This document shows positions 34,857 through 44,022 of a stretch of DNA of 64,000 nucleotides, piece by piece. Source of the DNA: Thalassovita mediterranea (lineage in GTDB: Bacteria; Pseudomonadota; Alphaproteobacteria; Rhodobacterales; Rhodobacteraceae); assembly GCF_001458435.1 (NCBI RefSeq), contig NZ_CYSF01000006.1, positions 186,001 to 250,000 of the forward strand, written 5' to 3'. Under the pieces are notes generated by a model, which saw nothing but the letters and a program-made list of their open reading frames with translations, was not told where the DNA came from and searched no databases. The translations under genes and the position numbers were made by a program. The first letter of the stretch is position 1, and each line of letters begins with the position of its first letter.

Positions 34857-36040
34857 TGCAAGCGTCAGGGGAAACACAGTTCGACGACAGTTTTGACGAT
34901 CACAGCCGCATGTCACGGCTGACCATCCGGTTGGTTGGGTTGGCCGTTCTGGTCTTCCTCGGCTGGGCGGCGGTGGCTGTGGTGGATGAGATTGTGCGCG
35001 CTGAAGGCGAAGTTGTCTCCTCCTCCCGTTCGCAAATCGTACAGAACCTTGAGGGCGGTATTCTGTCGGATCTGGCCGTCAAACAGGGCGATCTGGTTGA
35101 GGCGGGACAAATCCTTGCCACGCTGCAAGATACCAAGTTCCGCACCGCCTTTGACGATCTACAGGATCAGATCGACGCGCTGGAAATCAAACGCCTGCGT
35201 CTTGAGGCGGAAATTGGCGGCGCCTATGAATTTGACGTGGACGAGGTACTGGCGACCCGCGCTAAAACCATTCTCGCGTCCGAGCGCGCCCTGCTGACTG
35301 CGCGCCAGACCGATCTGGATTCGCGGCGCGAAGGTGCGTTGGTGGTGCTGGAACAGGCGAAATCCGAACTGGCGAATATGGAGCGGCTCTACAAGCAGGA
35401 ATTTGTCGCCCTGCTAGAGGTGAACAAAGCCCGCAAAGCCGCATCCGAGGCAGAGATCCGCTATACCGAGATCAACACCGCCGCCGAACTGGAGCAGGCC
35501 GAGGAATATTCGCAAACGCTGAAGGACATCACGTCGCTGCGTCAGGAAATGCGACTGGCGCAGGATCAGCTGAACCGCACAGTGATCACCGCCCCGATGC
35601 GCGGCATCGTGAACAATCTGGCCGTGACCACCATCGGCGGCGTTGTCCGCCCCGGTGAAGAGATTTTTGAGATCATCCCGTTGGGTGAAGAACTGTTTGT
35701 CGAGGCGCGGGTGCGTCCTGAAAACATCGCCTCCGTCGGGCGGGGCCAGGCAGCGTCGATCAAACTGACGGCCTATGACTACACCATCTACGGCACGCTG
35801 AAAGGTCAGGTTGATCTGATTTCGGCCGATACGTTCGAAGATGAGCGCGACCCGCGCGCGGAACCTTACTATCGCGTGTCCGTCAGCGTCGACAGCGCCG
35901 GTCTGACCGAACGCCAAAAGGCGATTGAGATCCGGCCCGGCATGCGGGCGCAGGTGGAATTGCACACCGGTGAAAAGACCGTGCTGCAATATCTGCTGAA
36001 GCCGCTCTATAAATCCCGCGAAGCCTTCCGCGAGCCATAA
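34856..36040 (+). CDS. HlyD-family membrane fusion protein of the type I secretion system (LapC-like)
   Basis: A 394-residue periplasmic adaptor linking the ABC exporter to the outer-membrane channel. One membrane helix (about 27-45; LVGLAVLVFLGWAAVAVV) is followed by a lipoyl-like half (EGEVVSSSRSQIVQNLEGGILSDLAVKQGDLVEAGQILATL), a long coiled coil (about 95-225), the returning lipoyl half (TVITAPMRGIVNNLAVTTIGGVVRPGEEIFEIIP) and the C-terminal signature GMRAQVELHTGEKTVLQYLLKPL. It is translationally coupled to the exporter and followed by a strong terminator. Confidence 0.95.
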   Translation: MQASGETQFDDSFDDHSRMSRLTIRLVGLAVLVFLGWAAVAVVDEIVRAEGEVVSSSRSQIVQNLEGGILSDLAVKQGDLVEAGQILATLQDTKFRTAFDDLQDQIDALEIKRLRLEAEIGGAYEFDVDEVLATRAKTILASERALLTARQTDLDSRREGALVVLEQAKSELANMERLYKQEFVALLEVNKARKAASEAEIRYTEINTAAELEQAEEYSQTLKDITSLRQEMRLAQDQLNRTVITAPMRGIVNNLAVTTIGGVVRPGEEIFEIIPLGEELFVEARVRPENIASVGRGQAASIKLTAYDYTIYGTLKGQVDLISADTFEDERDPRAEPYYRVSVSVDSAGLTERQKAIEIRPGMRAQVELHTGEKTVLQYLLKPLYKSREAFREP

Positions 36041-36060
36041 TTCGGCATCCCGCAACGCCG

Positions 36061-36106
36061 ATGCAAAAACACCCCGCAGCGTTTCTGCGGGGTGTTTCGT
36101 TTGCAT
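36061..36106. terminator. Strong bidirectional terminator after the type I secretion operon
   Basis: A perfect 13-bp stem, AAACACCCCGCAG / CTGCGGGGTGTTT (36067-36097), with a 5-base loop is extended by outer complementary ATGCAAA/TTTGCAT arms. It separates the secretion operon from the convergent protease gene, and can serve both strands. Confidence 0.9.
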
Positions 36107-36127
36107 AGTTCTGCGCACGATGTGTGA

Positions 36128-36853
36128 TCAGCTTCGGTTGGCCAGCATTTGGATCACCGATGGGTCCAGCGACGTGCCGACAGACACATCCTGCCCTGCC
36201 ATTTCTGCTTTGGCTGAAATGACGGAGACCAGATAGGGGCGTTGGCCGTTTTGCAGGGCAAAAACTGGCGCGCCAGAAGCGCCAAAATCCACTTCACAAT
36301 TCAACACCAGTGTAGCGCGTTTGCGGGCCAGAACCTGACAGGGATAGGCCATGCGCGGATCCTGACGATTGCCCACGGTGTAGGCGACCACACTGAGGAT
36401 ATCACCTTTCTCCGGACGCCCTTGGAAGGCCAGAGGCGCAACTTCGGACCCAATGGGGGTATCTAGGGTTAGCAGAGCTAAATCGTGCCCTACCTGCGCA
36501 TTGCCCCCCTTGTTGTGTCGATATTGAGGATGGGCGGTGGCGCTGACGACGCGGCGTTCGGCCACTGCACGACCTTCGGCCAAGCCTGCCTGAAAGGTAA
36601 TTCGATTGGCGCGCACCTTGCGGCCTGTGGCGGGGTTGTAGAGACAATGCGCCGCTGTCAGAACCAGATTTGGCGCGACAAGAGCCCCCGTACACATCGT
36701 TGCACCTGAGATCGACAGTCGCCCAACAGCTTCCCAGCCATTGATATTTTCCACCGTGCGCCATGTTGCCGTACCCTCAGCGCTGACGGCTGTTGTTTTT
36801 GGGGCTGCGGCAAATGACAGGGCCAGCGCCAAACAGAATTTCGCTAAACGCAT
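36128..36853 (-). CDS. Secreted trypsin-like serine protease
   Basis: A 241-residue exported S1-family protease. The signal peptide ends near TTAVSA-EG. Catalytic elements are His in LTAAHCLYNP, Asp in VGHDLALLTL and Ser in FGASGAPVFAL. The serine motif is GASGAP instead of the usual GDSGGP, as in several bacterial V8/trypsin-like proteins. Cysteines in MCTG/AAHC and YPC/LNC are placed for disulfides. The start at 36853 has GGAGG; an upstream ATG at 36889 lacks one. It stands alone between the secretion operon and the ugp cluster; substrate unknown. Confidence 0.9.
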   Translation of the reverse strand: MRLAKFCLALALSFAAAPKTTAVSAEGTATWRTVENINGWEAVGRLSISGATMCTGALVAPNLVLTAAHCLYNPATGRKVRANRITFQAGLAEGRAVAERRVVSATAHPQYRHNKGGNAQVGHDLALLTLDTPIGSEVAPLAFQGRPEKGDILSVVAYTVGNRQDPRMAYPCQVLARKRATLVLNCEVDFGASGAPVFALQNGQRPYLVSVISAKAEMAGQDVSVGTSLDPSVIQMLANRS

Positions 36854-37210
36854 AGTACCTCCAAACTCGTTAACAACACTCAGCCCCACGGGTGAGGCCA
36901 GACTTGGGCACCAATCAGATCATTTGACGACTGGCACACCATCCAGCCGCAAACGCGCCGCGTTTCGTCACAATGACGCCCCCTTTGCCTTGATGCTGAC
37001 ACGGGGCAGAGAGTCTAACGACGCAAATCTACGCCATGTGACACAAAAGAATTCAATGTTTTCAATGGGTGGCAGATTTTCGTGGCAAATAATCCATGTT
37101 TACCAGTGAGAAATCCACCAGTTGGCACGCTGTTTGAAACGGGAAAGGCCGGTGAATTTTCCCAATCACACGGCGCCAAAAAGCAAACGTGGCAAAATCA
37201 AGCCACCCAC
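36854..37210. other. 357-bp intergenic region without a gene
   Basis: This is the space upstream of the protease gene and downstream of the convergently ending ugp-linked phosphatase gene. It should contain the protease promoter. A TGGCACG-N4-TTG sigma-54-like match exists at 37123-37136 but faces away from any start. No RNA gene, hairpin terminator or coding stretch is convincing. Confidence 0.5.
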
Positions 37211-38224
37211 TTAACGCTCGGCGCGCAGATCCAAGGTGCACAAAACCGCTTCATGATCCGAGAGTGGCGTGCCCTGTCCATCCAATGCAGGCATCACAGC
37301 CAAAGGCCGCGCCGTTAGATCGCGATGCGCAAACCAATCGAGTTTCATCGGCCCAAGAGGGTGCGGCGACAAGAGGCTAGCGCGCGTGGTCATACCCTCT
37401 GGCGTGCCTTCCCAGGAATACCCCTGTGCCTCTGCTTGGGCAAAAAGCGGTTCCTCTCGCCAATCGAAATCCGGCAATACCTTGCTGCCTGTGTTCAGAT
37501 CACCGCCAATCAGCACCGGCAGGCAGGGGGCAAACAGATCAACAGCCGCCATCAACCGGTCAAATTGCTGCGCCCGGTAGAGAGGCTGAGCGTTGCTTTC
37601 CAGATGGGCGGATACGACACAGATTGGCCCTGCCTCTGTCACCAATTCCGCAAGGATAGCCATACGATCACCGATACGCGGCTCTTCCGGGTCGCCTGCG
37701 CTATCGGGTCCGATACGAAACCAATGGCCGTCGTTACTGAGACGCAACAAACAGGCACGCGAAATCGGCGCGCTGGAAAGAACCGCATTTCCATGAAAGC
37801 CAAGCTTATTGAAATCATCGCGGCAGCGCACGCGCTCTCGCCCCTTACCCAGCCCCAGTTCTAGGAATTCCACCCCATAGAGGTAGTGCATCCCCAGTTC
37901 AGCTGCGATATCCGCCGCAACGTGGCGCTGCCCCGTACGCGACATGCCGTTGTCCACCTCGCTCAGCAACAGCACAGAGGGTCCATGCGCGCGCAGCGCC
38001 GTGGCGATCCTGAACGGATCAATACCGCGTTCGACGTTCCACGCAGCAACATGAAAACGGTTCGGCAGCGCAGGCAGGGTTCCCTGCCCGCCCTGTTCCA
38101 ACACCTGCATCGCTTCAATATCTTGCATCAGGCGATTGTGCGCCTCGGCAGTGCGCGGTGCGATGGTGATCTGTTGAAGCTGCGCCCCGCTGACGGGGCG
38201 CAGTTGATTTAAGATTCGCGTCAC
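37211..38224 (-). CDS. Endonuclease/exonuclease/phosphatase family protein in the ugp operon
   Basis: A 337-residue metal-dependent phosphodiesterase/phosphatase of the DNase I-like EEP fold. Visible metal and catalytic motifs are WNVERG (about residue 60), [26 protein letters not shown] and the C-terminal SDHEAVL with the catalytic Asp-His pair. The GTG at 38224 overlaps the ugpC stop by 4 bases (GTGA), indicating translation coupling. In E. coli the matching position is held by the diesterase UgpQ. By context this enzyme may release glycerol-3-phosphate or phosphate from an imported or exported phosphodiester; that role is inferred. Confidence 0.85.
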   Translation of the reverse strand: MTRILNQLRPVSGAQLQQITIAPRTAEAHNRLMQDIEAMQVLEQGGQGTLPALPNRFHVAAWNVERGIDPFRIATALRAHGPSVLLLSEVDNGMSRTGQRHVAADIAAELGMHYLYGVEFLELGLGKGRERVRCRDDFNKLGFHGNAVLSSAPISRACLLRLSNDGHWFRIGPDSAGDPEEPRIGDRMAILAELVTEAGPICVVSAHLESNAQPLYRAQQFDRLMAAVDLFAPCLPVLIGGDLNTGSKVLPDFDWREEPLFAQAEAQGYSWEGTPEGMTTRASLLSPHPLGPMKLDWFAHRDLTARPLAVMPALDGQGTPLSDHEAVLCTLDLRAER

Positions 38225-39264
38225 AGACGACGGCCTGTCGCTGCATCGAAAACATGAGGGACCGTTTTCAGGCGCAGTGATACAGCCCCCGTGCTGCAAG
38301 GTTGATCCTTGGGAACAGCCACCGAAATCTCCTGCCCGGCAATCTGACCGTGCATCAAACGGATTGCACCCAATTCTTCGATGATCTGAACGTCGATCTG
38401 CAAATCGCCTGTGTCGGCCAGTTCCAGATCTTCTGGACGGATGCCCAACAGCACATCTCCTGTGGCTCCTGCTGGCACTTCAACCGCCAAGCCACCCTCC
38501 ACATGGGCGCGCCCTGCCCCGTCCACGCTGGCCTTCAGCAGGTTCATCGGCGGGGCGCCCATGAAACCAGCCACAAAGGTCGAGGCGGGGTTCTCGTAGA
38601 TCTCTGTCGGGGTGCCGATCTGCTCGATCACGCCACCGTTCAGTACGATGATACGGTCAGCCATTGTCATCGCCTCGACCTGATCGTGGGTCACGTAGAT
38701 CGCGGTGACGCCTAGACGGCGCTGTAGGGCGCGAATTTCGATCCGCATCTGGTTGCGCAGTTTGGCGTCCAGATTGGACAGGGGTTCGTCAAAGAGGAAA
38801 AGGTCAGGGTTGCGCACAATCGCGCGGCCCATCGCCACCCGCTGACGCTGACCGCCGGACAGCTGACTGGGACGACGATCCAGCAAGTGCGTCAGATCCA
38901 GCATCTCTGCCGCCTCTGCCACCTTGCGTTCAATCTCAACCTTGGAGGTGCCACGGTTTTTCAGCCCGTAGCCCATGTTTTTCGCCACCGTCATATGCGG
39001 GTAGAGCGCGTAGTTCTGAAACACCATCGCGATGTTGCGATCTGCGGGGTCTACATCATTGACCACACGGTCGCCGATGGACAGCGCGCCTTCGCTGATG
39101 TCCTCCAGCCCTGCGATCATTCGCAGGAGCGTCGATTTCCCACAGCCCGACGGGCCGACAAGGACGACAAATTCGCCGTCCGGAATGTCGAAAGAGCTGG
39201 GCTGCACCGCTTCAAACCCGTTCGGGTAGACCTTGCGGATGCTGTCTAGGGTTACTTGTGCCAT
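38221..39264 (-). CDS. ugpC: Glycerol-3-phosphate-type ABC transporter ATP-binding protein
   Basis: A 347-residue ATPase of the MalK/UgpC carbohydrate-uptake family that powers import. It shows Walker [10 protein letters not shown] (about 37-45), Q-loop QNYALYPHM, signature LSGGQRQR (about 135-142), Walker [13 protein letters not shown], the H-loop THDQVEAM, and a C-terminal regulatory OB-fold domain ([12 protein letters not shown]). The gene lies 12 bases after ugpE. UgpC-type ATPases also serve other sugars, so substrate identity comes from the permeases. Confidence 0.93.
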   Translation of the reverse strand: MAQVTLDSIRKVYPNGFEAVQPSSFDIPDGEFVVLVGPSGCGKSTLLRMIAGLEDISEGALSIGDRVVNDVDPADRNIAMVFQNYALYPHMTVAKNMGYGLKNRGTSKVEIERKVAEAAEMLDLTHLLDRRPSQLSGGQRQRVAMGRAIVRNPDLFLFDEPLSNLDAKLRNQMRIEIRALQRRLGVTAIYVTHDQVEAMTMADRIIVLNGGVIEQIGTPTEIYENPASTFVAGFMGAPPMNLLKASVDGAGRAHVEGGLAVEVPAGATGDVLLGIRPEDLELADTGDLQIDVQIIEELGAIRLMHGQIAGQEISVAVPKDQPCSTGAVSLRLKTVPHVFDAATGRRL

Positions 39265-39276
39265 TGATATTGGTCC

Positions 39277-40173
39277 TTACTTGTCGGATTCCGTCAGGCC
39301 CTTGACGAACCAGCTCTGGAAGAAAATCACGATGAAAACGGGGGGCAGGATGGCGATCAGCGCCAAGAGATTGGAGCGCCCATATTCCGGCAGGCTGGCG
39401 CCTTCTAGCACCTGAGTGATCTGCTTGATGCCGCGCACCAGCGTATACATGCCCTCATCGGTGGTGATCATGGTCGGCCACAGGTATTGGTTCCAGCCAA
39501 AGACGAACATGATGATGAACATCGCCGCAATCATGGTGCGCGACAGCGGCACCAGAATGTCGATGAAGAACCGAACCGGCCCTGCCCCGTCGATGCGTGC
39601 GGCCTCAACCAGCTCTTCCGGCACGGAGCGGAAAAACTGGCGGAAGAAGAAGGTTGCCGTGGCCGAGGCGACCAGCGGGATGATCAGACCCTGATAGGTA
39701 TTCAGCATCCCCAGTTTCTGCACCACCTCATAGGACGGCAGAATGCGCACCTCCAGGGGCAGCAGCAGCGTGGTGAAGATCAGCCAGAACGCCGCCGTGG
39801 CGAACCTCAGGCGGAAGTAGACCAGCGCATAGGCGGCAATCATGCCCAGCGCGATCTTGCCCACCGCAAAGCCGATGCCAAGGATGAAAGAGTTCAGCAG
39901 CATCCGCACACCAGTGTTTTCGCCGGAAAACCCGCTCGCCTCAAACATCGCTTTGTTGAAGTTGTCGGGCAGCGCATTGCCAATTTTCAGCTGCGGCCCG
40001 TGCTTGATAATCTCTGCATCCGGCACGGTGGTGGTTTGCATCACGATCAGAAGCGGCACCAGCATGAACAGCGATCCAGCGATCAGCACCGCATGGTCCG
40101 CAATGCGGCCCCAGCGGATGCGTCGCTTGGGCGCCGTTGCTTGCGGGGCTGTGGTGAATGTTGTGTCAGTCAT
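39277..40173 (-). CDS. ugpE: Glycerol-3-phosphate-type ABC transporter permease
   Basis: A 298-residue inner-membrane permease with six predicted helices. The EAA loop, EELVEAARIDGAGPVRFFIDILVPLSRTM (about 205-233), contacts the ATPase. The N-terminal half (DHAVLIAGSLFMLVPLLIVMQTTT) and the C-terminus (FVKGLTESDK) match UgpE. It follows ugpA by 12 bases and precedes ugpC in the order B-A-E-C. Confidence 0.93.
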   Translation of the reverse strand: MTDTTFTTAPQATAPKRRIRWGRIADHAVLIAGSLFMLVPLLIVMQTTTVPDAEIIKHGPQLKIGNALPDNFNKAMFEASGFSGENTGVRMLLNSFILGIGFAVGKIALGMIAAYALVYFRLRFATAAFWLIFTTLLLPLEVRILPSYEVVQKLGMLNTYQGLIIPLVASATATFFFRQFFRSVPEELVEAARIDGAGPVRFFIDILVPLSRTMIAAMFIIMFVFGWNQYLWPTMITTDEGMYTLVRGIKQITQVLEGASLPEYGRSNLLALIAILPPVFIVIFFQSWFVKGLTESDK

Positions 40174-40185
40174 ATCAATGTCCCC

Positions 40186-41067
40186 TCAGGTATAATGAAT
40201 GCGGCGTTCAACCAGCCGGAACTGGAACACGGTCAGCGCCAGAACCAGCACCATCAGGATCACCGACTGCGCGGACGATCCGCCCAGATCATTGCCGCGG
40301 AAGCCATCGACATAGACCTTGTAAACAAGCGTCATCGGGTTGTTGCCCGGTTCGCCCTTCACCAGCGTGTCCACCACGCCAAAGGTATCAAACAGCGCAT
40401 AGGTGATGTTGGTGATCAGCAGGAAGAAGCCCGTGGGCGCCAACAGCGGAAAGGTGATGTCCCAAAAACGGCTCATCCCCGAACGGTTGTCGATCAGCGC
40501 TGCTTCGCGCACGGAACGCGGAATGGATTGCAGACCGGATAGGAAGAAGATGAAGTTCACCGGCACCTGTTTCCAAACCGACACCAAAACCATCGCAAAG
40601 GCGGTGTCGTTGAAATTGACCCCCAGCACAAAATCCCAGCCAAACTGACCGAACAGACGCGTCAACGGACCAAAGGTCTGGTCAAACATGATCAACCCGA
40701 TAAAGCCCGCAACCGGCGGCGCCACCGCGTAGACCCACATCAACAGCGTGCGGTAGGTCTTTGCGCCATGCAGCACATTGTCAGCTTTTACCGCCAGCAA
40801 CAGCGCGATTGCCAGCGACAGGAAGGTAACCAGCAGGGTGAAGATCACGGTGAACCACGCCACCTTGCGATATTCCGCACTGCCAAACAGGTCAGCGTAG
40901 TTTTCCCAACCCACAAAGGTCGAGCCGAACCCAAAGGGATCCTGCAAATAGAACGAAGACTGCACCGCATGGGCGGCGGGCCAGTAGAAGAAGATGGCGA
41001 TGATCAACAGCTGCGGCAACAGCAAGAGGATCGGCAGCCATTTCACGCTAAATCCAGCACGTTTCAA
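40186..41067 (-). CDS. ugpA: Glycerol-3-phosphate-type ABC transporter permease
   Basis: A 293-residue permease partner of UgpE. Matches to E. coli UgpA are clear: LPILLLLPQLLIIAIFFYWPA at the N-terminus, QDPFGFGSTFVGWENY, SVWKQVPVNFIFFLSGLQSIPRSVREAALID (the EAA loop region) and AQSVILMVLVLALTVFQFRLVERRIHY at the end. The start is taken as TTG at 41067, with AAAGG seven bases upstream; a further TTG at 41082 is possible. It follows ugpB by 76 bases. Confidence 0.92.
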   Translation of the reverse strand: MKRAGFSVKWLPILLLLPQLLIIAIFFYWPAAHAVQSSFYLQDPFGFGSTFVGWENYADLFGSAEYRKVAWFTVIFTLLVTFLSLAIALLLAVKADNVLHGAKTYRTLLMWVYAVAPPVAGFIGLIMFDQTFGPLTRLFGQFGWDFVLGVNFNDTAFAMVLVSVWKQVPVNFIFFLSGLQSIPRSVREAALIDNRSGMSRFWDITFPLLAPTGFFLLITNITYALFDTFGVVDTLVKGEPGNNPMTLVYKVYVDGFRGNDLGGSSAQSVILMVLVLALTVFQFRLVERRIHYT

Positions 41068-41143
41068 GGGGAGGCCTTTCAAGTAAAAACTGGCGGCTGC
41101 GAGGGTACGCAGCCACCAGCGTGTTTCGTTTCAAAACCGGCTA

Positions 41144-42448
41144 TTAGCTTTGGGTTTTGGCGAAGCGGGCCAGCAGTTTGTTGGCTTCGGCTTCGATGTT
41201 CTTGAACGCGGTTTCTACGTCGGTTTCACCGGTCAGGATGCGGCCGTATTCACGGTTCATCACGTCACGGATCTGCACGTAGAAGCCCATGCGGTAACCT
41301 TTGGTGTTGTCACCGGCAGGCATCTGCAGCTGCTGGATGCCAACCTCAGCCGCGGGGAAGCGGGTGTAGTGACCGTCAGCTTTCGCTTTTTCATAGGCCG
41401 CTTCGGTGATCGGAACGTAGCCGGTCGCCTTGTGCCAGTAGTACTGGGTGTCAGCCGAGGTCAGGAAGCGGAAGAATTCTGCGGTTGCTTTGTTTTCTTC
41501 GGCGGATTTACCGGCCATTGCGAACAGCGACGCGCCACCGATAAAGGTTTGGGTCGGCTCTTTGGTCACGCCTTCCCAGTAGGGCAGGTAAGTGGCGGAA
41601 AATTCAAACGGCAGGTCTTTCTTCAGCAGGCCACCGAAAGAGCCGGAGGAGCCCAGCCACATGGCCACTTCGCCCTCTTCGAACTTCGACTGGTTGTCGC
41701 CCCAACCGGTGCCGAACCATTCAAAGAAGCCTTCTTTCTGCCACTCGGTTACGGCAGTGAAGTGCGCTTTGATCGCGTCGTTGTTCACCAGAATTTTGGT
41801 GTCGGTGCCGTTGTAGCCGTTGTCGTTGGTGGCAAACGGCAGGTTGTGGCGCGACATGAAGTTTTCGGTGAAGATCCACGGCAGGTGCGACTGTGCCAGT
41901 GCGGTGTAACCGGCGGCCTTCAGTGCAGGTGCGGTGGTGGTCTGGAATTCTTCCCAGGTCTTGGGCGCGGTCACACCGGCTTTTTCCAGCGCGTCTGCGT
42001 TGTAGTACATGATCGGGGTGGAGGAGTTGAACGGCATGCCGATCATCTTGCCCTCGGTGTCGGCGTAGAAGTAACGCACGCCCGCGATGTAGTCGTTGAT
42101 GTCAAATGCAACGCCGTTGTCGGCCAGCAGGTCCTGAACCGGGATGGTTGCACCCTTGGCGCCGATCACGGTGGCCGCACCTGCGTCAAACACCTGCAGA
42201 ACGTTCGGCTGTTCACCAGCGCGGAACGCGGCGATACCGGAGGTCAGGGTTTCTTCGTAGGTGCCTTTGAAGACGGGGGTGATTTTGTACTCATCCTGGC
42301 TGGCGTTAAAATCCGCCGCGATCTGGTTGACGGTGTCGCCCAGTGCGCCGCCCATTGCGTGCCACCAGGTAATTTCGGTTTCCGCGAATGCGACGCCAGC
42401 GGTCATGCTCAGCGCAACGCCCAGGCTTGCGGTTTTGTAGAAGCTCAT
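41144..42448 (-). CDS. ugpB: Glycerol-3-phosphate-type ABC transporter substrate-binding protein
   Basis: A 434-residue periplasmic solute-binding protein. The signal peptide ends at TAGVAFA-ETE; the mature protein starts ITWWHAMGGALGDTVNQIAADFN, as in UgpB. Further family lines are GTYEETLTSGIAAFRAGEQPNVLQVFDAGAATV and MPFNSSTPIMYYN. The ATG at 42448 follows GGAGAG. It is the first gene of the minus-strand ugp operon and is divergent from a LacI-type regulator. A substrate other than glycerol-3-phosphate, such as a glycerophosphodiester, cannot be excluded. Confidence 0.92.
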   Translation of the reverse strand: MSFYKTASLGVALSMTAGVAFAETEITWWHAMGGALGDTVNQIAADFNASQDEYKITPVFKGTYEETLTSGIAAFRAGEQPNVLQVFDAGAATVIGAKGATIPVQDLLADNGVAFDINDYIAGVRYFYADTEGKMIGMPFNSSTPIMYYNADALEKAGVTAPKTWEEFQTTTAPALKAAGYTALAQSHLPWIFTENFMSRHNLPFATNDNGYNGTDTKILVNNDAIKAHFTAVTEWQKEGFFEWFGTGWGDNQSKFEEGEVAMWLGSSGSFGGLLKKDLPFEFSATYLPYWEGVTKEPTQTFIGGASLFAMAGKSAEENKATAEFFRFLTSADTQYYWHKATGYVPITEAAYEKAKADGHYTRFPAAEVGIQQLQMPAGDNTKGYRMGFYVQIRDVMNREYGRILTGETDVETAFKNIEAEANKLLARFAKTQS

Positions 42449-42589
42449 CTCAGTCTCTCCAAGAAGGGGCTTTCCCCCAAGTGTCCTTTTGTCGGCGCAC
42501 GCAGCGTGACACCAACCCCACACGGGCGGCCAATCCTTTGGCAGCGGCCCTGCGCACACGTGTTCACCTAAAGAGACTCGGCAACACTC

Positions 42590-42621
42590 CTGTGACGCAA
42601 ATGTTGATTTTTTGTAACAAG
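42590..42621 (+). promoter_or_regulatory. Possible degenerate Pho box between ugpB and the LacI gene
   Basis: The trinucleotide TGT recurs at 42591, 42602 and 42613, an exact 11-base period (CTGTGACGCAA, ATGTTGATTTT, TTGTAACAAGC). PhoB sites are direct 11-base repeats of CTGTCATAAAA. Only the TGT core and a few A positions match, so this is a weak candidate. It would fit phosphate control of a ugp operon. Confidence 0.3.
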
Positions 42622-42686
42622 CCAAAAAATCGAAGATTTTAAGCAAGGCATTGTATAGGTTCATCAAAACGAGAGGATAGCCCGAC

Positions 42687-43679
42687 GTGCAACGCAATCG
42701 CAGAGTGACCGCAACCGATGTAGCAGAAGCCGCAGGCGTGTCACGTTCCGCAGTTTCGCGCGCCTTTGCCCCAAATGCCTATCTTGATGGTGAAAAACGC
42801 AAACTGATCCTGACCACAGCGCTGAAACTGGGCTATCGACCCAACGCGCTGGCCGCCAGCCTGCAGGGCAAACGCAGCAATCTGGTTGCTGTCGCGGCGG
42901 GCGGCATGAACAACCTTTATAATGCAGAGTTTACAGCGAAATTGGTGGCGCGCCTGAATGCAGCAGGCAAATGGCCGATCGTCATCGGCGGATCAGAGGC
43001 CGTGCTAGACGATGCGATTCTGCCTGCCCTCAGCTATCCGCTGGATGCGTTGATTGTGCGCGGCTCTTCTCTGTCAGCGCAGGTGTTTGAAGACTGTGCC
43101 AAACTGAACATCCCGCTGATCTTTGCCGGCCGCATCCTCAAAGGGGCGCAGGTTGACTGCGTTTCGTGCCACAACAGCAACGGCACCGCCGCGGCCGCCC
43201 GCCATCTGATCGCCCGCGGCCGACGCAAATTCGGATTCATCAGCGGCCCCGCAGGCCTGTCTTCGTCTTCAGATCGACTGGAAGGGATTCGATGCGCCCT
43301 GCGCGAGGCAGGTTTGTCGCTGATCGCGGAAGCCCCCTGCAACTACACCTACGAAGGCGGGCGGGATGCAGCCACATCGCTGCTAACACAATATGATATA
43401 GATGCATTGATCTGCGCGAATGATGCGTCGGCTTTGGGCGCCCTATCGGCCGCGCGCTACGAGCTGGACCGCGACGTTCCGAATGATTTGTCGATCGTTG
43501 GCTTTGACGACATCGCGCAGGCCAGCTGGCCAGAATACAATCTGACCACCCTACGCAATCCACTGGATCAAACGATGGATGAGATCCTGCGTCTTTTGCA
43601 GGCCAGATTGGATGATCCTGATCGCCCTGCGGAACAGGTGCTGATTGCGCCACAACTTATTACGCGCAAAACAGACTAA
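42687..43679 (+). CDS. LacI-family transcriptional regulator
   Basis: A 330-residue regulator, divergent from ugpB and therefore its likely controller. An N-terminal LacI helix-turn-helix with hinge (TATDVAEAAGVSRSAVSRAFAPNAYLDGEKRKLILTTALKLGYRPNALAASL) is followed by a periplasmic-binding-protein-like sensor domain (about 62-325; LPALSYPLDALIVRGSS, HNSNGTAAAARHLIARGRRKFGFISGP, DALICANDASALG). The GTG start has GAGAGGA upstream. E. coli ugp is under PhoB control instead, so LacI-type control suggests response to the transported organic ligand. The inverted repeat AAAATC-GAA-GATTTT at 42626-42640 is a possible but weak operator. Confidence 0.93.
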   Translation: MQRNRRVTATDVAEAAGVSRSAVSRAFAPNAYLDGEKRKLILTTALKLGYRPNALAASLQGKRSNLVAVAAGGMNNLYNAEFTAKLVARLNAAGKWPIVIGGSEAVLDDAILPALSYPLDALIVRGSSLSAQVFEDCAKLNIPLIFAGRILKGAQVDCVSCHNSNGTAAAARHLIARGRRKFGFISGPAGLSSSSDRLEGIRCALREAGLSLIAEAPCNYTYEGGRDAATSLLTQYDIDALICANDASALGALSAARYELDRDVPNDLSIVGFDDIAQASWPEYNLTTLRNPLDQTMDEILRLLQARLDDPDRPAEQVLIAPQLITRKTD

Positions 43680-43729
43680 AAACTCTGTCGTTACAGTGTC
43701 ATAGTCGCGGAATATTGTGTGGGAGGAGA

Positions 43730-43806
43730 TGGTACCGCCTCCCCGGCTCGAACGGGGGACCTCTGGATCCACAATCCAGCGCTCTAACCAACTGAGCTAA
43801 GGCGGC
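43730..43806 (-). tRNA. tRNA-His (anticodon GTG)
   Basis: A full cloverleaf is readable on the minus strand: acceptor GCCGCCT paired with AGGCGGT, D arm TAGCTCAGTTGGTTAGAGC, anticodon arm CTGGA-TTGTGGA-TCCAG with anticodon GTG, T arm CCCCC-GTTCGAG-CCGGGG, and an encoded CCA (43730-43732). The discriminator is A73 and the base before position 1 is T, so the G-1 of most tRNA-His species is not encoded, as known for an alphaproteobacterial subset. Confidence 0.95.
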
Positions 43807-44022
43807 ACTGAGGGGCGATTTACAGTCACCAATCAGGGAATGCAAGCCCGTTTGGTGGATATTTCTGCGCTTTCTTCACCTTCTATTTGGCCCTTCGTTT
43901 CCTTCAACAGCACACGCCCTGAAAAACAAGGGCTTTGCACCACATTCGGGATCCAGCGGCGCAAATCTTGCCAAACAGCGCGCAAACCGCTAGCTGGGGT
44001 CGCAGACAAAGGAGAGCAGACA

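Noticed and set aside
37123-37137. Sigma-54-like promoter TGGCACG-N4-TTG
   Set aside because: It points rightward toward the 3' end of a convergent gene with no start codon in reach, and the final C of the -12 box is missing.
41150-42571. 473-residue plus-strand frame over ugpB
   Set aside because: Antisense shadow of ugpB; no ribosome-binding site or family signal.
42626-42640. AAAATC-GAA-GATTTT inverted repeat as LacI operator
   Set aside because: LacI-family sites usually have an even, CG-centred palindrome; the odd centre and AT content make chance likely. Kept only as a mention.
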